Below, piece by piece: positions 23,655 through 34,017 of a DNA stretch of 64,000 bases. The position numbers and the translations under genes are program-made. The notes beneath the pieces are model-generated. The model ran no database searches. It was given only the letters and a program-made list of their open reading frames with translations, and was not told where the DNA came from. The number at the start of each line of letters is the position of its first letter. Position 1 is the first letter of the stretch. Source of the DNA: Russula earlei (taxonomy: Eukaryota; Basidiomycota; Agaricomycetes; Russulales; Russulaceae); the NCBI GenBank assembly GCA_025769875.1, contig JAGFNK010000295.1:1-64000 (forward strand), read 5' to 3'.

Positions 23655-24152
23655 TGTCACCAACTGGGGGTGGTGTCGCTGACAAATCAGTTCACACACG
23701 AGACGAGCGCAGCGAGTCAAGTGAGACACTAAGTCTTCACGAGTTTTGGGAACTTGGAGACAATATTGCCAAGGCGAATATGTTCCGAGGAGGAGGAAAA
23801 CTACGAATAAGTCTTCGTGTTGAGAAGACTTATGAGTAGGAGAGATTTCAGAAGGATTGCTTGATGTCTTGCAAGCCTACAAGTTCTGAAGTGAGAAAAC
23901 CAGTGATATTTCACAGGAGAACAAGCTTGAAGCTTGTCCTCGTCAGATGGCTATCTTATATACGTGTAGGATACTATATCAAATAGTATCCATGAGGTAA
24001 CAATGAGGTGATCATACTGGAACATGAAGGAAACGTCTGGTACATGCAAGGATTGATCAGAAGGAGTTATAAAATGCAGCGAGAAACTTGAGGCGTGTCC
24101 AGGTAGGCTTGTCCGGTTGCTGGTCCGGTCCGATGTACCGGTTCTTGTGACA
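23655..24152 (-). repeat. Solo LTR, family L7 (498 bp, reverse)
   Basis: Reverse copy of the 6918-7409 LTR: starts TGTCACCAAC, ends CTTGTGACA, with a perfect 5-bp duplication TCATT (23650-23654 and 24153-24157). It keeps many CG dinucleotides (ACGAGACGAGCGCAGCGAG near 23698) so it may be younger. Confidence 0.93.
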
Positions 24153-24156
24153 TCAT

Positions 24157-24385
24157 TTCACATGTCACCTCAATGCTGCAATCACATGTATCCATACCCA
24201 ATCCTCTCAGAATACATCTACCCTTGTTTCCTCTCTGTTCTCTTCTGCAGTGGCTGTAGAGAGGGTTTTCTCTGGTGGCCAAGACACAATCTCTCTCCAG
24301 TCGCGCTAGCTTGAAGGTGGAGACCATCAGGACCCTTATACTAGTCAAAAAGAAATTGCACTTGCAATGAGAACATGTCAGTATC
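24157..24385 (+). pseudogene. hAT transposase C-terminal (hATC) remnant
   Basis: Plus-strand pieces read YPYPILSEY near 24195, then VERVFSGGQDTISL (about 24253-24294), a stop/frameshift, and SLKVETIRTLILVKKKL. This follows the pattern of the hAT dimerisation domain (an ERVFS core followed by a leucine-rich helix). The L7 LTR lies just upstream and truncates it. Inactive. Confidence 0.75.
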
Positions 24386-24551
24386 AGTAGTTTAGTTCCT
24401 AATATATAACCCATTACACATAATACAGCTGTTCAATCCCTCAGTACTGTCCCAGTTTGAGTTCACAGTAAGTTGATATACAGTACAGGGTCAGGACAGG
24501 TAGACCCGTTTGGACCCATAATACAGTATGGTGAACAGTCCTACCTCTGAC

Positions 24552-25035
24552 TGTTAAGATTCACTATCTTAGTTGTTTCTGAAGCAATAGAGTTGCTTGA
24601 TATAGTTCAAGCACTAAACTTTGGAGTCTTTGATGTTACAGTATCTCAGACAGAAATGTATGAAAGAGATGAGAGGGTCCTCTTGTCACTTCAGAAGTAA
24701 AGTTCTTTCAGATGAGAGAATTTGTGAGAATTCAAGAAGTAAGTCAAGCATAAGGCTTGACCTATCAATACATGAGAGTAACTATAACATATCTCAATAA
24801 CTGCTGATCCAGTTCATATGAAACTCAGGAAGCATGTAGCTGAGACCTTGTACTATCCAAAAAGAGGAAATCCAAACGAAAGGTATCAATAATGACTCAT
24901 GCATGAGTCATTCTTTCCTATCATCAGTCATCAAGTCAGTAAGCCATCACTAAGCATCAGTCAGCTGATCAGTAAGCAGGAGCATAAGCAAGCATAGGTA
25001 AGCAGTCAATCCAAAATGTGAGTTGAATCCTAACA
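24552..25035 (+). repeat. Solo LTR, family L6 (484 bp, diverged)
   Basis: Begins TGTTAAGATTC, ends AATCCTAACA. The flanks CTGAC (24547-24551) and CCAAC (25036-25040) are consistent with an original CCGAC that lost its CpG differently on each side. Inserted at the right edge of the hAT duplication. Confidence 0.85.
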
Positions 25036-26320
25036 CCAACCACAGCACCACCACTGCACCTGTGAGCCACTGCTCATGGGGGGAGATGGTGGTGCTGATG
25101 ATGACAGTTGCAATGATGCAACAGCAGTGGACAACACCAATGACACAATGGCATACCAAAACTTCCTCTTTGGTACATACATTCTTTATACTTCACTTAC
25201 ATTGAATGGATGTACATGTAGTTATTACTTTCTAAATGGTGAAAGCTCAAGCCAATAAACATCTTATCTATCAAGATTGGCTAAAGTTGGGCCAGTTTCC
25301 CAACGGTCACATGGTCTTATAGTGGGGGAGAGGTAGGCAGTTTGCAAAAAGACAGTAGAAAAGTTTTTTTTTACAAATCATGTGTTACTTCATACACACA
25401 AATAAGCAATCACAATATGCATTTGCAAATCTGGTGGGAAAAGCTCATAATTTAAAAAACTCATGTTAGTTAATCAAGTTATCATGTCCCTTTCATCATG
25501 CCTGTGACTCCTGTCACCCCTGAAAAATTCTGAAATCCAAGTTCAAGTTCAAGATTCAGGAATTCTTGGTTGGTAAATGGGGCCTAAGACAAACAAAATC
25601 AAGTCATCAACCTGCATAGAAAATGGAGAAAGAATTGGGAACCAGCACTGCATGCAGGGTGTGAATGAGAGCACAGCTGGGAATTGTACTGCAGGCATGG
25701 GTTTTACTGGTTCCCCTCACCTCAGCGAGTTGACCATATGTAACTGGTCATTTGCAGTCCTGTCTGGTCATTTGTAGATTGTGCAAACCAGTAACCATGA
25801 AATTCCACAGAGTCACTTAGCCCATCACTGGTGATGCATCTCAATGCATGGGTAACTTTGATAGACAAGCATATTCACACCCAGCCATGAAAGTAGATTG
25901 CACTGTGCAATTTGCCACTGGGCAGACCTGCAGTGCATTTCAATGGTTTTTGTGTGGGTTGTAGTTTGGAAAGAAAAGAAGAAAGGGATGGTTTGAATTG
26001 GCTCAAGCTGCAAGCCATGGCTTGGCTCAGTCCAGCTCACCCCAATCTGGCCAAGCCAATTGCTGAGCCAAGCCAAGCTGAGCTGTGACAGCACTAGCTA
26101 GTGGGTGTCAAAGGATGGTAGGTAGTGGCCAGGGATTTCAAGGCATCAAGGCAATGATGTATGTTTGTGGTGAATGGGTGTAATGGGGGTGTAGTGCTCA
26201 AAGGTTTAGTCCAGATCAATGCTGGAGGGTGGTTTTATGGATAATCTATTCCTCCATCTCTAGGAGGGGTCTACATGTGGTTTTGGTGGGTTGGGGCTAC
26301 TACTATGCAAAGTTGAAACC
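25036..26320 (+). other. Repeat-rich stretch before the host gene island
   Basis: Contains, in order, the continuation of the low-complexity tract at 20843-21160, a single-ended MITE copy (about 25370-25587), the inverted repeat at 25588-25808, and a GCTGAGCCAAGCC-type short-repeat tract (26000-26095). I see no gene up to the TAF12 promoter. Confidence 0.5.
25588..25808 (+). repeat. Left member of inverted repeat pair flanking the gene island
   Basis: Matches 31163-31396 in reverse complement: GACAAACAAAATCAAGTCATC here against GATGACTTGATTTTGTTTGTC there. Further shared blocks are CAATTGGGAACCAGC-like, TGAGAGCACAGCTGGGAATT, GGTTTTACTG and the GACCAT..GTAACTGGTCAT tract. Confidence 0.75.
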
Positions 26321-26460
26321 ATCCTTACCCGGATGGGAAAACTGCACGTGGTGGTAGCAGGTAGCAGACCAAGAGCGGGATAACCGGGCCGATCAATACT
26401 CTCACTCAGCGTGTGAGCGGTGCTTGCGCCTGCCTACCTCTCCTCTCCTAACAGCCTTCC
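26321..26460 (+). promoter_or_regulatory. Upstream region of TAF12
   Basis: A CpG-bearing stretch with CT-rich runs (CTACCTCTCCTCTCCTAACAGCC) directly before the ATG, as is usual for basidiomycete promoters. No TATA box is evident. Confidence 0.4.
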
Positions 26461-27901
26461 ATGGCTGCTAATAGCTCCTCCGCGAATACGGCGAATATCA
26501 TCACCGCCCTTGGAAATGCGTTTAAGGACCCATCTGGCGCTACTATGAGCACTGACCGCTTGGCCGCCGTGTTGCTTCAGAACATGAACCAATTAACCGA
26601 TCTGGCCAAGCAGGGCAAGCTCAACCAGCAGCAGATCATGCAGGTATGCCGCGATGTCCCGTGCACGATGGCGTCCAGATTGCTCATTAGTCGAATCCTT
26701 CGCATGACACGACCACGACCAGCTGCGAGATTATGCGGATAAGCACAAGCCCGCGGCGACGAAGCAGGTGCGTGACCCCCACACACCGCAACGTCTCGCG
26801 ATCTCAGTCACGCCCACACACACCGATTTCGCACCCCCCCCCCCTTTTGTTTTAGCCTGTGCCAAGCACGCTCCCCCCGTCGACGTTCGCCGCCCTGAAG
26901 ACGACGACGGGAAGCTCGACGGCGCCGATGCTGGGCGAGAACGCGATCTCGAAGGACACCTACCCGATCAGCGCGACCTTGAACCCAACCAACACGGCGC
27001 CCGTCGCGTGGCCGAGCGCGGTCGCGGGAAGACCGACGCTCTCGGGCGGCCTGCCCGCGGGCCGCATATCGGGTGCGTTACTCTCTTCCCCCCGCTCGCT
27101 CGCTTGAACGGGGAGGTTTTTCGGGACCGTTGACTGAAATATCCCTATGTCTTTTTTTGGGATGATCGATGTGTTGCTTGGGCCGCGCGCGTTTTCTGCA
27201 TGTGCGGTGGTCAATTGAAAAAGGTACGCCGTCGGCGTTGAAGAACCCGAGTGAGGAGACGTGGGTCACGGAGACGTCCTCGCGGCGCAAGTCGACGCCA
27301 GGCGACGCGAGCATGCGCCGGTCGATCCAGGAACTCGTGCTCAGCATCGACCCGAACATTAAGATCGAGCCCGAGGTCGAAGACGTATGTCCTTCGCATT
27401 TATCGCGCCTGTTTGTTTCGTTTGGCGCTCACGCGTGCCCCCCCTCTCCTCTCATACTCCTATGATGTCTGTTCGCCCCTCTGATAAGCTTCTTTTGGAC
27501 ATTGCGGACGAGTTCATCGACTCGGTCACCAATTTTGGGTGCCATCTTGCCAAGCATCGCAGCGGTGACACGTTGGAAGTCAGGGATTTGCAACTCCATC
27601 TCGGTGCGTGATCCTGAGCCCTCCTCTCTCCTGCCCCAGGCTTCTCGCCCAGTCCCCAGTTTCTTTATTTGTTGGAAATAGGAACATGGCTCACGGTCAT
27701 GAAACAGAACGCAATCACAACATTCGGATTCCTGGTTTCGCATCAGACATGCCACCTATAGCGCTTTCTCAAGCGGGTACCGCGCCCACCACTCAGAGCG
27801 TACAAAGCACGAAGAAGGGCACGCAGGGCACGCAAAATACGCTTCGCGCCCATCGTCTTGCACAAGTGGCACAGGCTAAGCGGGAAGCCAAACTCATGTA
27901 G
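26461..27901 (+). CDS. TAF12: TFIID/SAGA subunit TAF12 (histone-fold)
   Basis: Six-exon model: 26461-26643, 26723-26767, 26856-27072, 27224-27384, 27489-27603, 27708-27901, all GT..AG and in phase, giving 304 aa. The protein has an N-terminal helical stretch ([26 protein letters not shown]), a Pro/Thr/Ser linker, then [19 protein letters not shown] and the histone fold with [17 protein letters not shown]...[19 protein letters not shown] (about residues 203-242), followed by [11 protein letters not shown]. This is the conserved TAF12 signature. TAF12 pairs with TAF4 in TFIID and with Ada1 in SAGA, acting in nuclear RNA polymerase II initiation. It is CpG-rich, unlike the surrounding repeats, and appears intact. 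The exact start is the first ATG after the CT-rich leader. The main uncertainty is the exact splice sites. Confidence 0.93.
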
Positions 27902-28135
27902 AGCTCATTACCCTTCGCATTGCTTCTTTCTGGGTATTTCACCTGTATGACATATGTATAATTAATCGACCATGGAGTTTATCGACATACAAGAATCGAT
28001 AGAAAATGGTATCGGTGGTATCTGCAAACATATGATCATGCAGATGGAGAACCAAGAAACCAGAACATGCATCTACGCATGAGCGGGACGTCTCAGGTAA
28101 ATATCACAAACAATACAAACAAGTCGGCGCGTCTC

Positions 28136-30033
28136 TTATTTTGCGACCACGGAACAGACATCAGTAGCGCTGCCCATGACACCATGCTTTAGAAAAGCGA
28201 GAGCGTCGCGGTGTAGGGTTATCGCCAACACAACGAACATGTGCCAAAGCGCGTGGGACCCGCCGCCAAGCCAAGCGAAGCGAGGCGAGTTCAAGGGAAG
28301 GATGCATTCTGGGAAGTGAGTGGCATAAAAAAGGAGGCCAGTGACATATGATGCGATGGATGGCAATACGGGACCTTTGTGGAAGTAAATCAATATTGGT
28401 GGAGCTGAGCAAGGCAGAGAGACGCACGGATGAAAGCGACGGTGTCGCGGACAGAATGGAGCACAGACAGCAGTGCTAGAGGACCAAGCGTGACCAATAC
28501 GGTGGAGGAGACGAAAAAAACGATGCGCCACTTCTGCAGAACACACGCATTCAACAAGGCTCTGAATGTGGAGGAGGGTGAAGATAAAAAAACCTTGTTC
28601 CGTTCTCCGTCGAACGAGTTGCAGAAAGATGCTACAGTTCCTGCTAGTCCGTTTAATATACAAATTATAAGAAATGCACTACGGGCGCTGGTATTGCATT
28701 GAAACCCGTAGTAAACGACAGTGCCAACACTGCCACTGATTAGCCTGTTATGCCGGAACGGTGAATAACCAAGGGAGGAAGTTTGCGTCGTGAGTAACGT
28801 ACCAAGCAATTCCTACGTAATCAATTTTGGCGCAAAGAACCATACCTCTATGGTGGGCACATCCGGCCATGGTGTGCCACACGACGCTGGAAAAAAGTGT
28901 GAAGAGGGCGAGGACGGTGAAAGCGAGGACGGGGAAGTCTATGCCAGCTGTGGACACGGAGGGTATCGAGAAAACGGGGAAGGTGAGAATCGTATTGCTA
29001 GTCCATAACAGTAAGGGGATTAGATGCGTGTGAATGTTGACTTGAAAATATTCCGAGTCGTCAGTTGTGGCAGAGTTTTGTGATGATACAAGGAACACAT
29101 ACGGGTCTCATTATGGAGCGCAAAAATTGAAGCAACGATGAGAGGCCATCTACTAAGAGGAATGAAGCTGAGAAAGACGCGCGCGTGAGCAACCGCCTCT
29201 TAGCGCAAGTGGTGTACGAACCGGTATCCATGGGTGACAAAACGGTTATTCTGCCATTGCGGAGGGAGATCACCGTATGTGATAAGTTTGGCTCCGTGCA
29301 ATGAACGTTCGATGGCACGTGCAACTTCCGCGGCGGCTCTGCCCAGTGCATCTTCGGTTCGGCCTATCATGGGTCGTGTGCCCAACACCGTGGCGAGACG
29401 ATCGGATGATATCATCATATCAATGAGCTCAGAAAGCTTGGCAGTAGATGAAAAAGACGGAGAAGAAAGAGGAGTGGAGGAGGACAGATGGGAATGAAGA
29501 GACCTCAAACGGTCCGACAAGTTAAATACGTATTGTTCGGGTCGAGGAAGGCGTGGTAGCTCGGGGAGGTGCGACGTCACGCGCTTAAGATTGGATGCGT
29601 CCGACAAGTCATGGAGACGGGCAGAGACATAGCTCTCCACAGACACCGGGTCGAGGCTGATTTCTGGCAAGTGCGAGCGGAGTTCTTCCTTGATCTGTTT
29701 GAGAATTTCAAGCCCATCTCTGGCCCACATCCGAACCTCTTCGATCTTGAGTTCACCACGGGAGATGGCTTGGCCAAAGTCGAAGTCGTGGAGGGGTGAC
29801 TCAAGTTGGGAAAGAGAAGCCTCTATGTCAGCGAGACATGAAAGGACACGGACGTGGAGGAAAGCGAGCGCAGCGGTCGGGGAGGCAGATGAGAAGTCTA
29901 GAGTTTCTAGAGAATGAGGGGGGGGTTGACAGGTTATACGAGGTGCCAGAGCTGAGTGGATGGTTGTCTGGTGTTTCCTCGAGCGAGCAACTGGTAATTT
30001 TGTTGCCGTCGTCGTTACTTTAGTCGTAATCAT
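28136..30033 (-). CDS. PAQR / haemolysin-III family seven-TM protein with long N-terminal extension
   Basis: Minus-strand model: 30033-29222, 29167-29103, 29040-28803, 28744-28428, 28374-28136, 556 aa; an upstream in-frame ATG at 30075 would add 14 residues. Residues ~1-245 are Ser/Leu-rich and helical (LADIEASLSQLESPLHDF, DGLEILKQIKEELRS), not recognised. Then ITYGDLPPQWQNNRFVTHGYR and HNETLNIHTHLIP introduce the PAQR core. Expected zinc ligands are present: His in SSVVWHT, Asp in AKIDYVGIAW, and the HxxxH pair in GGGSHALWHMF. FYATHFPE sits before the last helix pair. PAQR proteins include adiponectin and progestin receptors and yeast Izh proteins; several have zinc- or lipid-related roles (ceramidase-like activity in AdipoR). 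Head-to-head with the peptidyl-tRNA hydrolase gene. Intact in this model. Confidence 0.88.
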
Positions 30034-30333
30034 GGGGTGTAGTGAACGTGCAGTCCAACCCCTGCAGAACCGCAACTGCCTTTAACCAGAACAACGACGA
30101 ACGGGTGAAATATCATTTCCATCCGATATCGGGACCGCTTAGTCAGCTGTCGTTCGTCTCTCAGCTGATCGCTCAGGACACAGCCGCCACTCGCCACTCA
30201 GGGCACACACACCATTCAAAAAGAGTCGTGCTTGGCAGCTTTCCAGTTATCGCTATTCGCAACGACGAATGCCCCGGACGCTTATCCAGGTCACCTGAAC
30301 GATTCAACCAGCCCGCCAGCCCGTCACGGGTTT
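30034..30333. promoter_or_regulatory. Divergent intergenic region between PAQR and peptidyl-tRNA hydrolase genes
   Basis: 300 bp separate the two start codons, so both promoters must lie here or overlap. It is CpG-containing; no clear TATA box. Confidence 0.5.
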
Positions 30334-31010
30334 ATGGCTACTCGAGTTCTTATCGTCGGCCTTGGAAACCTCACGCACCCACTAACCCGGCATAGGTCAG
30401 CCCTTCCTTCGCACGTTCATATTGTCTTGATCATAACCCCATCCAGTGTCGGGCAGCTTGCCGTGGATTCTCTCTCTACGCGGCTCGGAGTTCGTCTTTC
30501 CCTGAACAAGTCAATAGGTGGCTATTTTTCAGAGACTACACTCGACATACATGGAAAACCGTTTATAATTGGCTTGTACAAGACATGTACGTACGACTGC
30601 TCTGTCTCTTTATGTCTTTTTTTTACCTTAAGGCGTGTATCACAAAAGCCGCGCCCATGAACCTTTCAGGACCGCCGGTCGGCATAGCTCTCCGCAAGAC
30701 TGCCCGCTCACCATCTTCTCTCATCGTTTTACACGACTCTCTAGAACATAAACCGACTACCCTATCACCAAAATTCGGAGGTTCCGCCAATGGCCATAAC
30801 GGAGTTCGTAGCTTAATATCAGCCCTGGGTACAAAGGATTTTTATCGTCTCCGCTTGGGTATTGGGAAACCCGAATCCGATGTTGCGGGTCATGTCCTTG
30901 CACGACTCCCTAACTTTGAAAACCAGTTTTGGGCTCCCGATGGCCCGGGTCTAGACCTCCTTTGGGAACAGATCCAAAACATTGCTATCCACGTTGACCG
31001 AGCTTCATGA
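30334..31010 (+). CDS. Peptidyl-tRNA hydrolase (bacterial-type Pth)
   Basis: Three exons, 30334-30395, 30447-30586, 30649-31010, give 187 aa. It hydrolyses peptidyl-tRNA released from stalled ribosomes; the fungal Pth1-type enzyme is often mitochondrial. Family motifs are all visible: VLIVGLGN at the start, RHSVGQLAVDSL carrying the catalytic His (the splice junction falls in this Ser codon), PMNLSG, LIVLHDSLEH with the conserved Asp, GGSANGHNGVRSL, and RLRLGIGKP. The catalytic Asn/His/Asp set is therefore complete. The N-terminus has no obvious targeting extension from this ATG. CpG content and lack of stops indicate an active host gene. Confidence 0.94.
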
Positions 31011-31722
31011 CAAAGTACTACCCCTGGAAGGGGAGCAGCAGTTTTACTAAAACTAACTTCCCTGCCACTCAAAGCCTCTTCGAATTATGATACAAATCTC
31101 TTGAAAAGAGCAAACATTCTGTGTGCCACTCCAAGAACAGCAGGTCCGGTCCGGTTTTTCACATGTTTTTGATGTGACCGAGACTTTGACCGGTTTGCAC
31201 AATCACAAATAAATGACCAGACAGGACCGCACATGACCAGTTACATACGGTCAACTCAACTCACTGAAGTGAGGGGACTCAGTAAAACCCATGCCTGCGG
31301 TAAAATTCCCAGCTGTGCTCTCATTCACACCATGCTTGCTGAGCTGGTTCCCAATTCTTTCTATGCAGCTTGATGACTTGATTTTGTTTGTCTTACTTAT
31401 CAACAGCTGATGTGGATCATTTGACCTTTATGAGATGCCTTTCATGGGCTCGCTGCTTGCTTCCAAGCCTGGTAACGTCGATGCATCAACGTTGCATCAA
31501 CACTTCGCGATCATTATGCGAGGATGTATAGCCCAGCCCATCTGAGCTGGAATCCGCGGATGTGGACACGGAGGGTGACTCGCGATAGTATAAAGCCAAT
31601 GGCTGCGCGTAAAATTCTCAAGCTGCGCTCACATCCGCTCCATATTCGGTGGTGCTGGTCAATCACATTTTCTGCGCCGGACCCTTTTCCAGGACTTGGA
31701 CAACTTACAACCAAAATCCGCA
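31011..31722 (+). other. Intergenic region after peptidyl-tRNA hydrolase
   Basis: Contains the right member of the inverted repeat (31163-31396) and a short region (31440-31722) upstream of the small two-exon ORF. No other gene is evident. Confidence 0.5.
31163..31396 (-). repeat. Right member of inverted repeat pair flanking the gene island
   Basis: Reverse complement of 25588-25808. It retains CG at several sites (ACCGGTTTG, GGACCGCACATG, TACGGTCAAC) where the left copy has CA or TG. Confidence 0.75.
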
Positions 31723-32114
31723 ATGCCGATGATGCGCACCTCCTCCGTTTTTGTCACGTTCTGCGTCGCCGTTGGCGTGACTGCGTCGTTCGCGCTGCCT
31801 TTAGGTATGTGCACCCCTTCAAGTTCTCTTTCTTCCCATGAAGTCGACTTGACCTCGCAGAGGTAAGAAGTCCGGATCCAGTGCTGCACACAAGGGGGGC
31901 TTTCTTTTCAAAGGGAAAATCAAAGGAAGTCGGTCACGGGCCGATGCCATCGGCTCACAGGCTGGAGCCGGTCGACGACCAGGGATCCATGTCATCGTTA
32001 TCGACTGAATCTCTCAAACTGTGGGAGATGGCGAGGGGGTTGGGGTTGGAGGAGGAGATGAGGAGAGTGAGGAAGGCAGCAGTTGTTGGACATGCAGCCA
32101 CCAGGAGTCTTTGA
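31723..32114 (+). CDS. Small hypothetical protein with hydrophobic N-terminus
   Basis: Two-exon model, 31723-31804 and 31861-32114, GT..AG with a 56-bp intron and phase preserved, 111 aa. The N-terminus MPMMRTSSVFVTFCVAVGVT and following ASFALPL has a short basic start and hydrophobic core, compatible with a signal peptide or membrane anchor. The rest is Ser/Gly/Lys-rich and ends with a charged helix (LKLWEMARGLGLEEEMRRVR). Not recognised. The CpG content matches the host island. It could be a small secreted or mitochondrial protein, or the tail of a longer gene. An alternative frame at 31524-31841 is open but lacks such logic. Confidence 0.45.
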
Positions 32115-32711
32115 CATTTAGTGGTGGGTTGAATTACCATAAAAGGTGATTGTGTTGGCAAGAGAATTGGGACTTCAATCATGCATTAATGGATGTAATT
32201 TAGTTATATAAGTCAGTTAATAATAAGATAACTCCTTACCATTTTCCCCTACCAAAAAAAAAAAGAAATGCAATCTTGTTTCCAATTGATTGGCATGCCA
32301 TCCACATCATCCGCCCATTCCAGCCCAAGTGCCCCTTTTGCAACACAATGTTTTCAGATCACTGCCAATTCTGAAAAGAGGGGAGGACTCAATTATGACC
32401 AGGAGCATGGGGGATACTGTCACTGACCCACCAACCATGCAGCTTACTTAAGGTACCTAGCACTTGGTCAGAATTTGTAGACACACTGAAAATGATGATC
32501 TTGATTTCTTTCAAATGGGGGGTAAAAGTAGTGATTAAGGTGAATCCACCCATGTTTTTTTTTTTATCAGAATATACCCATTTGATGTTTTCCCCTTCCT
32601 CATGATTTTGGAGAGATGTCATGCAGAATGGTAGAGTTCAAGTCGATGCTTCAAATTGGCATCCTTGGCTAATCACATGTCTCTAAGCCATCCTCATCCT
32701 CATCCTCTCAT
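32115..32711 (+). other. AT-rich intergenic region, no gene seen
   Basis: Contains poly-A (32256-32265) and poly-T (32555-32565) tracts and CATCCTCATCCTCATCC short repeats near 32690. It marks the right border of the CpG-rich island. Confidence 0.5.
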
Positions 32712-33362
32712 CAGCCCCATGCAATACATCACTCCAGGTCCCTCCAGCTATACATCTCCAGTGTTCTTCATAGGCAAGAAGGACAGCAAGGAGAAAAGAA
32801 TCATTGTGGACTACCGACAACTAAATCCGTGGACCAGACAAGACAATGAACCTTTACTGCATCTGGAACAAGAAGTGGAAAGGCTTTGAGGCAAGAAGGT
32901 GTTCTCCAAGTTTGATATACGATGGGGATACAATAAAGTACAACTGGCAGAAGGAGATTGCTGGAAAGCAGCCTTCAAGATGCCATATGGAACATACCTG
33001 CCCAATGTCATGTATTTTGGGCTCAAGAATACACCAACCTTCTTTACCAGGCTGATGAGAAGAGATTTTGGTGACTGGCTAGACCAATGGGCAGAATACA
33101 CTGTCAACTATCTGGATGACTTTGGGATCACCACAGGGGACAGTCCAGAGCAGCTAGAAATCCATGAGCAATGCATCAGAAAACTACTTGAAAGGATGCA
33201 AAAGAAGTCATACTTCCTAAAGCCCAAGAAGTGCCAGTTCATGGTGCAGAAATTAACCATGCTAGGCTGGGACATAGATGAAGGGAAGCTGAAGATTGAG
33301 GCCTCCAAGGTCCAAGGAATCACAGACTGGCCCAGGGAGATCAAGGATGTGCACAATGGAAG
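32712..33362 (+). pseudogene. Reverse transcriptase fragment, family B
   Basis: Reads YITPGPSSYTSPVFFIGKKD, IIVDYRQLNPW, FSKFDIRWGYNKVQLAEGD, MYFGLKNTPTFFTRLMRR, YLDDFGI and FLKPKKCQFMVQKLTMLGWD, with one in-frame stop near 32889. It is collinear with 57630-58255 of element B and keeps the catalytic Y-L-D-D, which is N-L-D-D in element B. It has no LTR or other gene; on its right it is cut by an L3 LTR. Confidence 0.9.
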
Positions 33363-34015
33363 TGTCATGAACCATTTCTTGGAGAGGGCCCTTGAAGGAC
33401 CCTTCCTTATGAGAGGAAACCCAGCCTCTATGGTGTCACCCTGTTCACATGGACAAAAGGGGTGAGTAGAGGTGTCCACAATATTGCGCGTGCATTGTAA
33501 CATGAGCGATTCTCAGCACAATCAACATATAGCAAGCCACACTTAATGGCAACCCTTTTAGCAACAAAGGACAGTATTATAGCCTCCCTAAGGATCCTTT
33601 AGGATGACTCTAAGTGCTCTACAATAGGCACTAACACAATACTAAAGACCCTACAATGTGTTATTAGACTAACTCTAATAACTGTAGAACGAACTATAAA
33701 GCGATACCAAGGATCTTAATAGAAGTATTAGGGTTGACTCTAAGGACCCCAATGGAACTATATAAGGGGCCTTATAGGCAACTCTATTCCCTGAACCAAA
33801 CTACAAGTCCTCAAATGACCAGCCTAAACTAACTAACAGCAAATGGATCAGGTGCTTTGCACATGTACTGAAGCAGTGAACACATGGACAGTAAAGGCTC
33901 TTACTCATCAAGAGGAGTCTTCTTACTCAGCAGCTTATTGAGCATGACTGAGCATGCTCAGTAAGCATGCTCCAACTTCTTACTCATCTGTCTATTGTGC
34001 TTGATAACAAGGTTA
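33363..34015 (+). repeat. LTR, family L3, 3'-truncated
   Basis: Begins TGTCATGAACCATTTC and follows the full-length copy at 41273 until the GATAACAAGGTTA segment, where the Tc1 element starts. The last ~300 bp (including the TATA box) are missing, not merely displaced: the far side of the Tc1 element is different DNA. Confidence 0.88.
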
Positions 34016-34017
34016 TA

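Larger units (their letters stand above)
21161..24543 (+). mobile_element. hAT DNA transposon with nested insertions
   Basis: The left terminus TAGGGCTGTGCA (21161) and right terminus TGAACAGTCCTA (24543) are inverted hAT-type ends. The flanks CCTCCAAC (21153-21160) and CCTCTGAC (24544-24551) form an 8-bp target duplication differing at two adjacent bases. Subterminal GGGTCC/GGACCCAT-type motifs lie at both ends. A hAT C-terminal dimerisation remnant sits at 24157-24385. Nested inside are solo LTRs at 21377-21903 (L6) and 23655-24152 (L7) and a tRNA-like sequence. An L6 LTR has also inserted exactly at the right duplication (24552). Confidence 0.82.

Noticed and set aside
29234..30023. Several plus-strand frames opposite the PAQR first exon
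   Set aside because: They overlap a long conserved minus-strand exon and show no domain.
30232..30660. Plus-strand frame starting before the peptidyl-tRNA hydrolase ATG
   Set aside because: It reads through the first intron and lacks the family motifs in the extra part; the three-exon model restores them all.
31524..31841. 105-codon plus-strand frame before the small ORF
   Set aside because: It reads through a clear intron in another frame and has no recognisable features; the two-exon model is more coherent.
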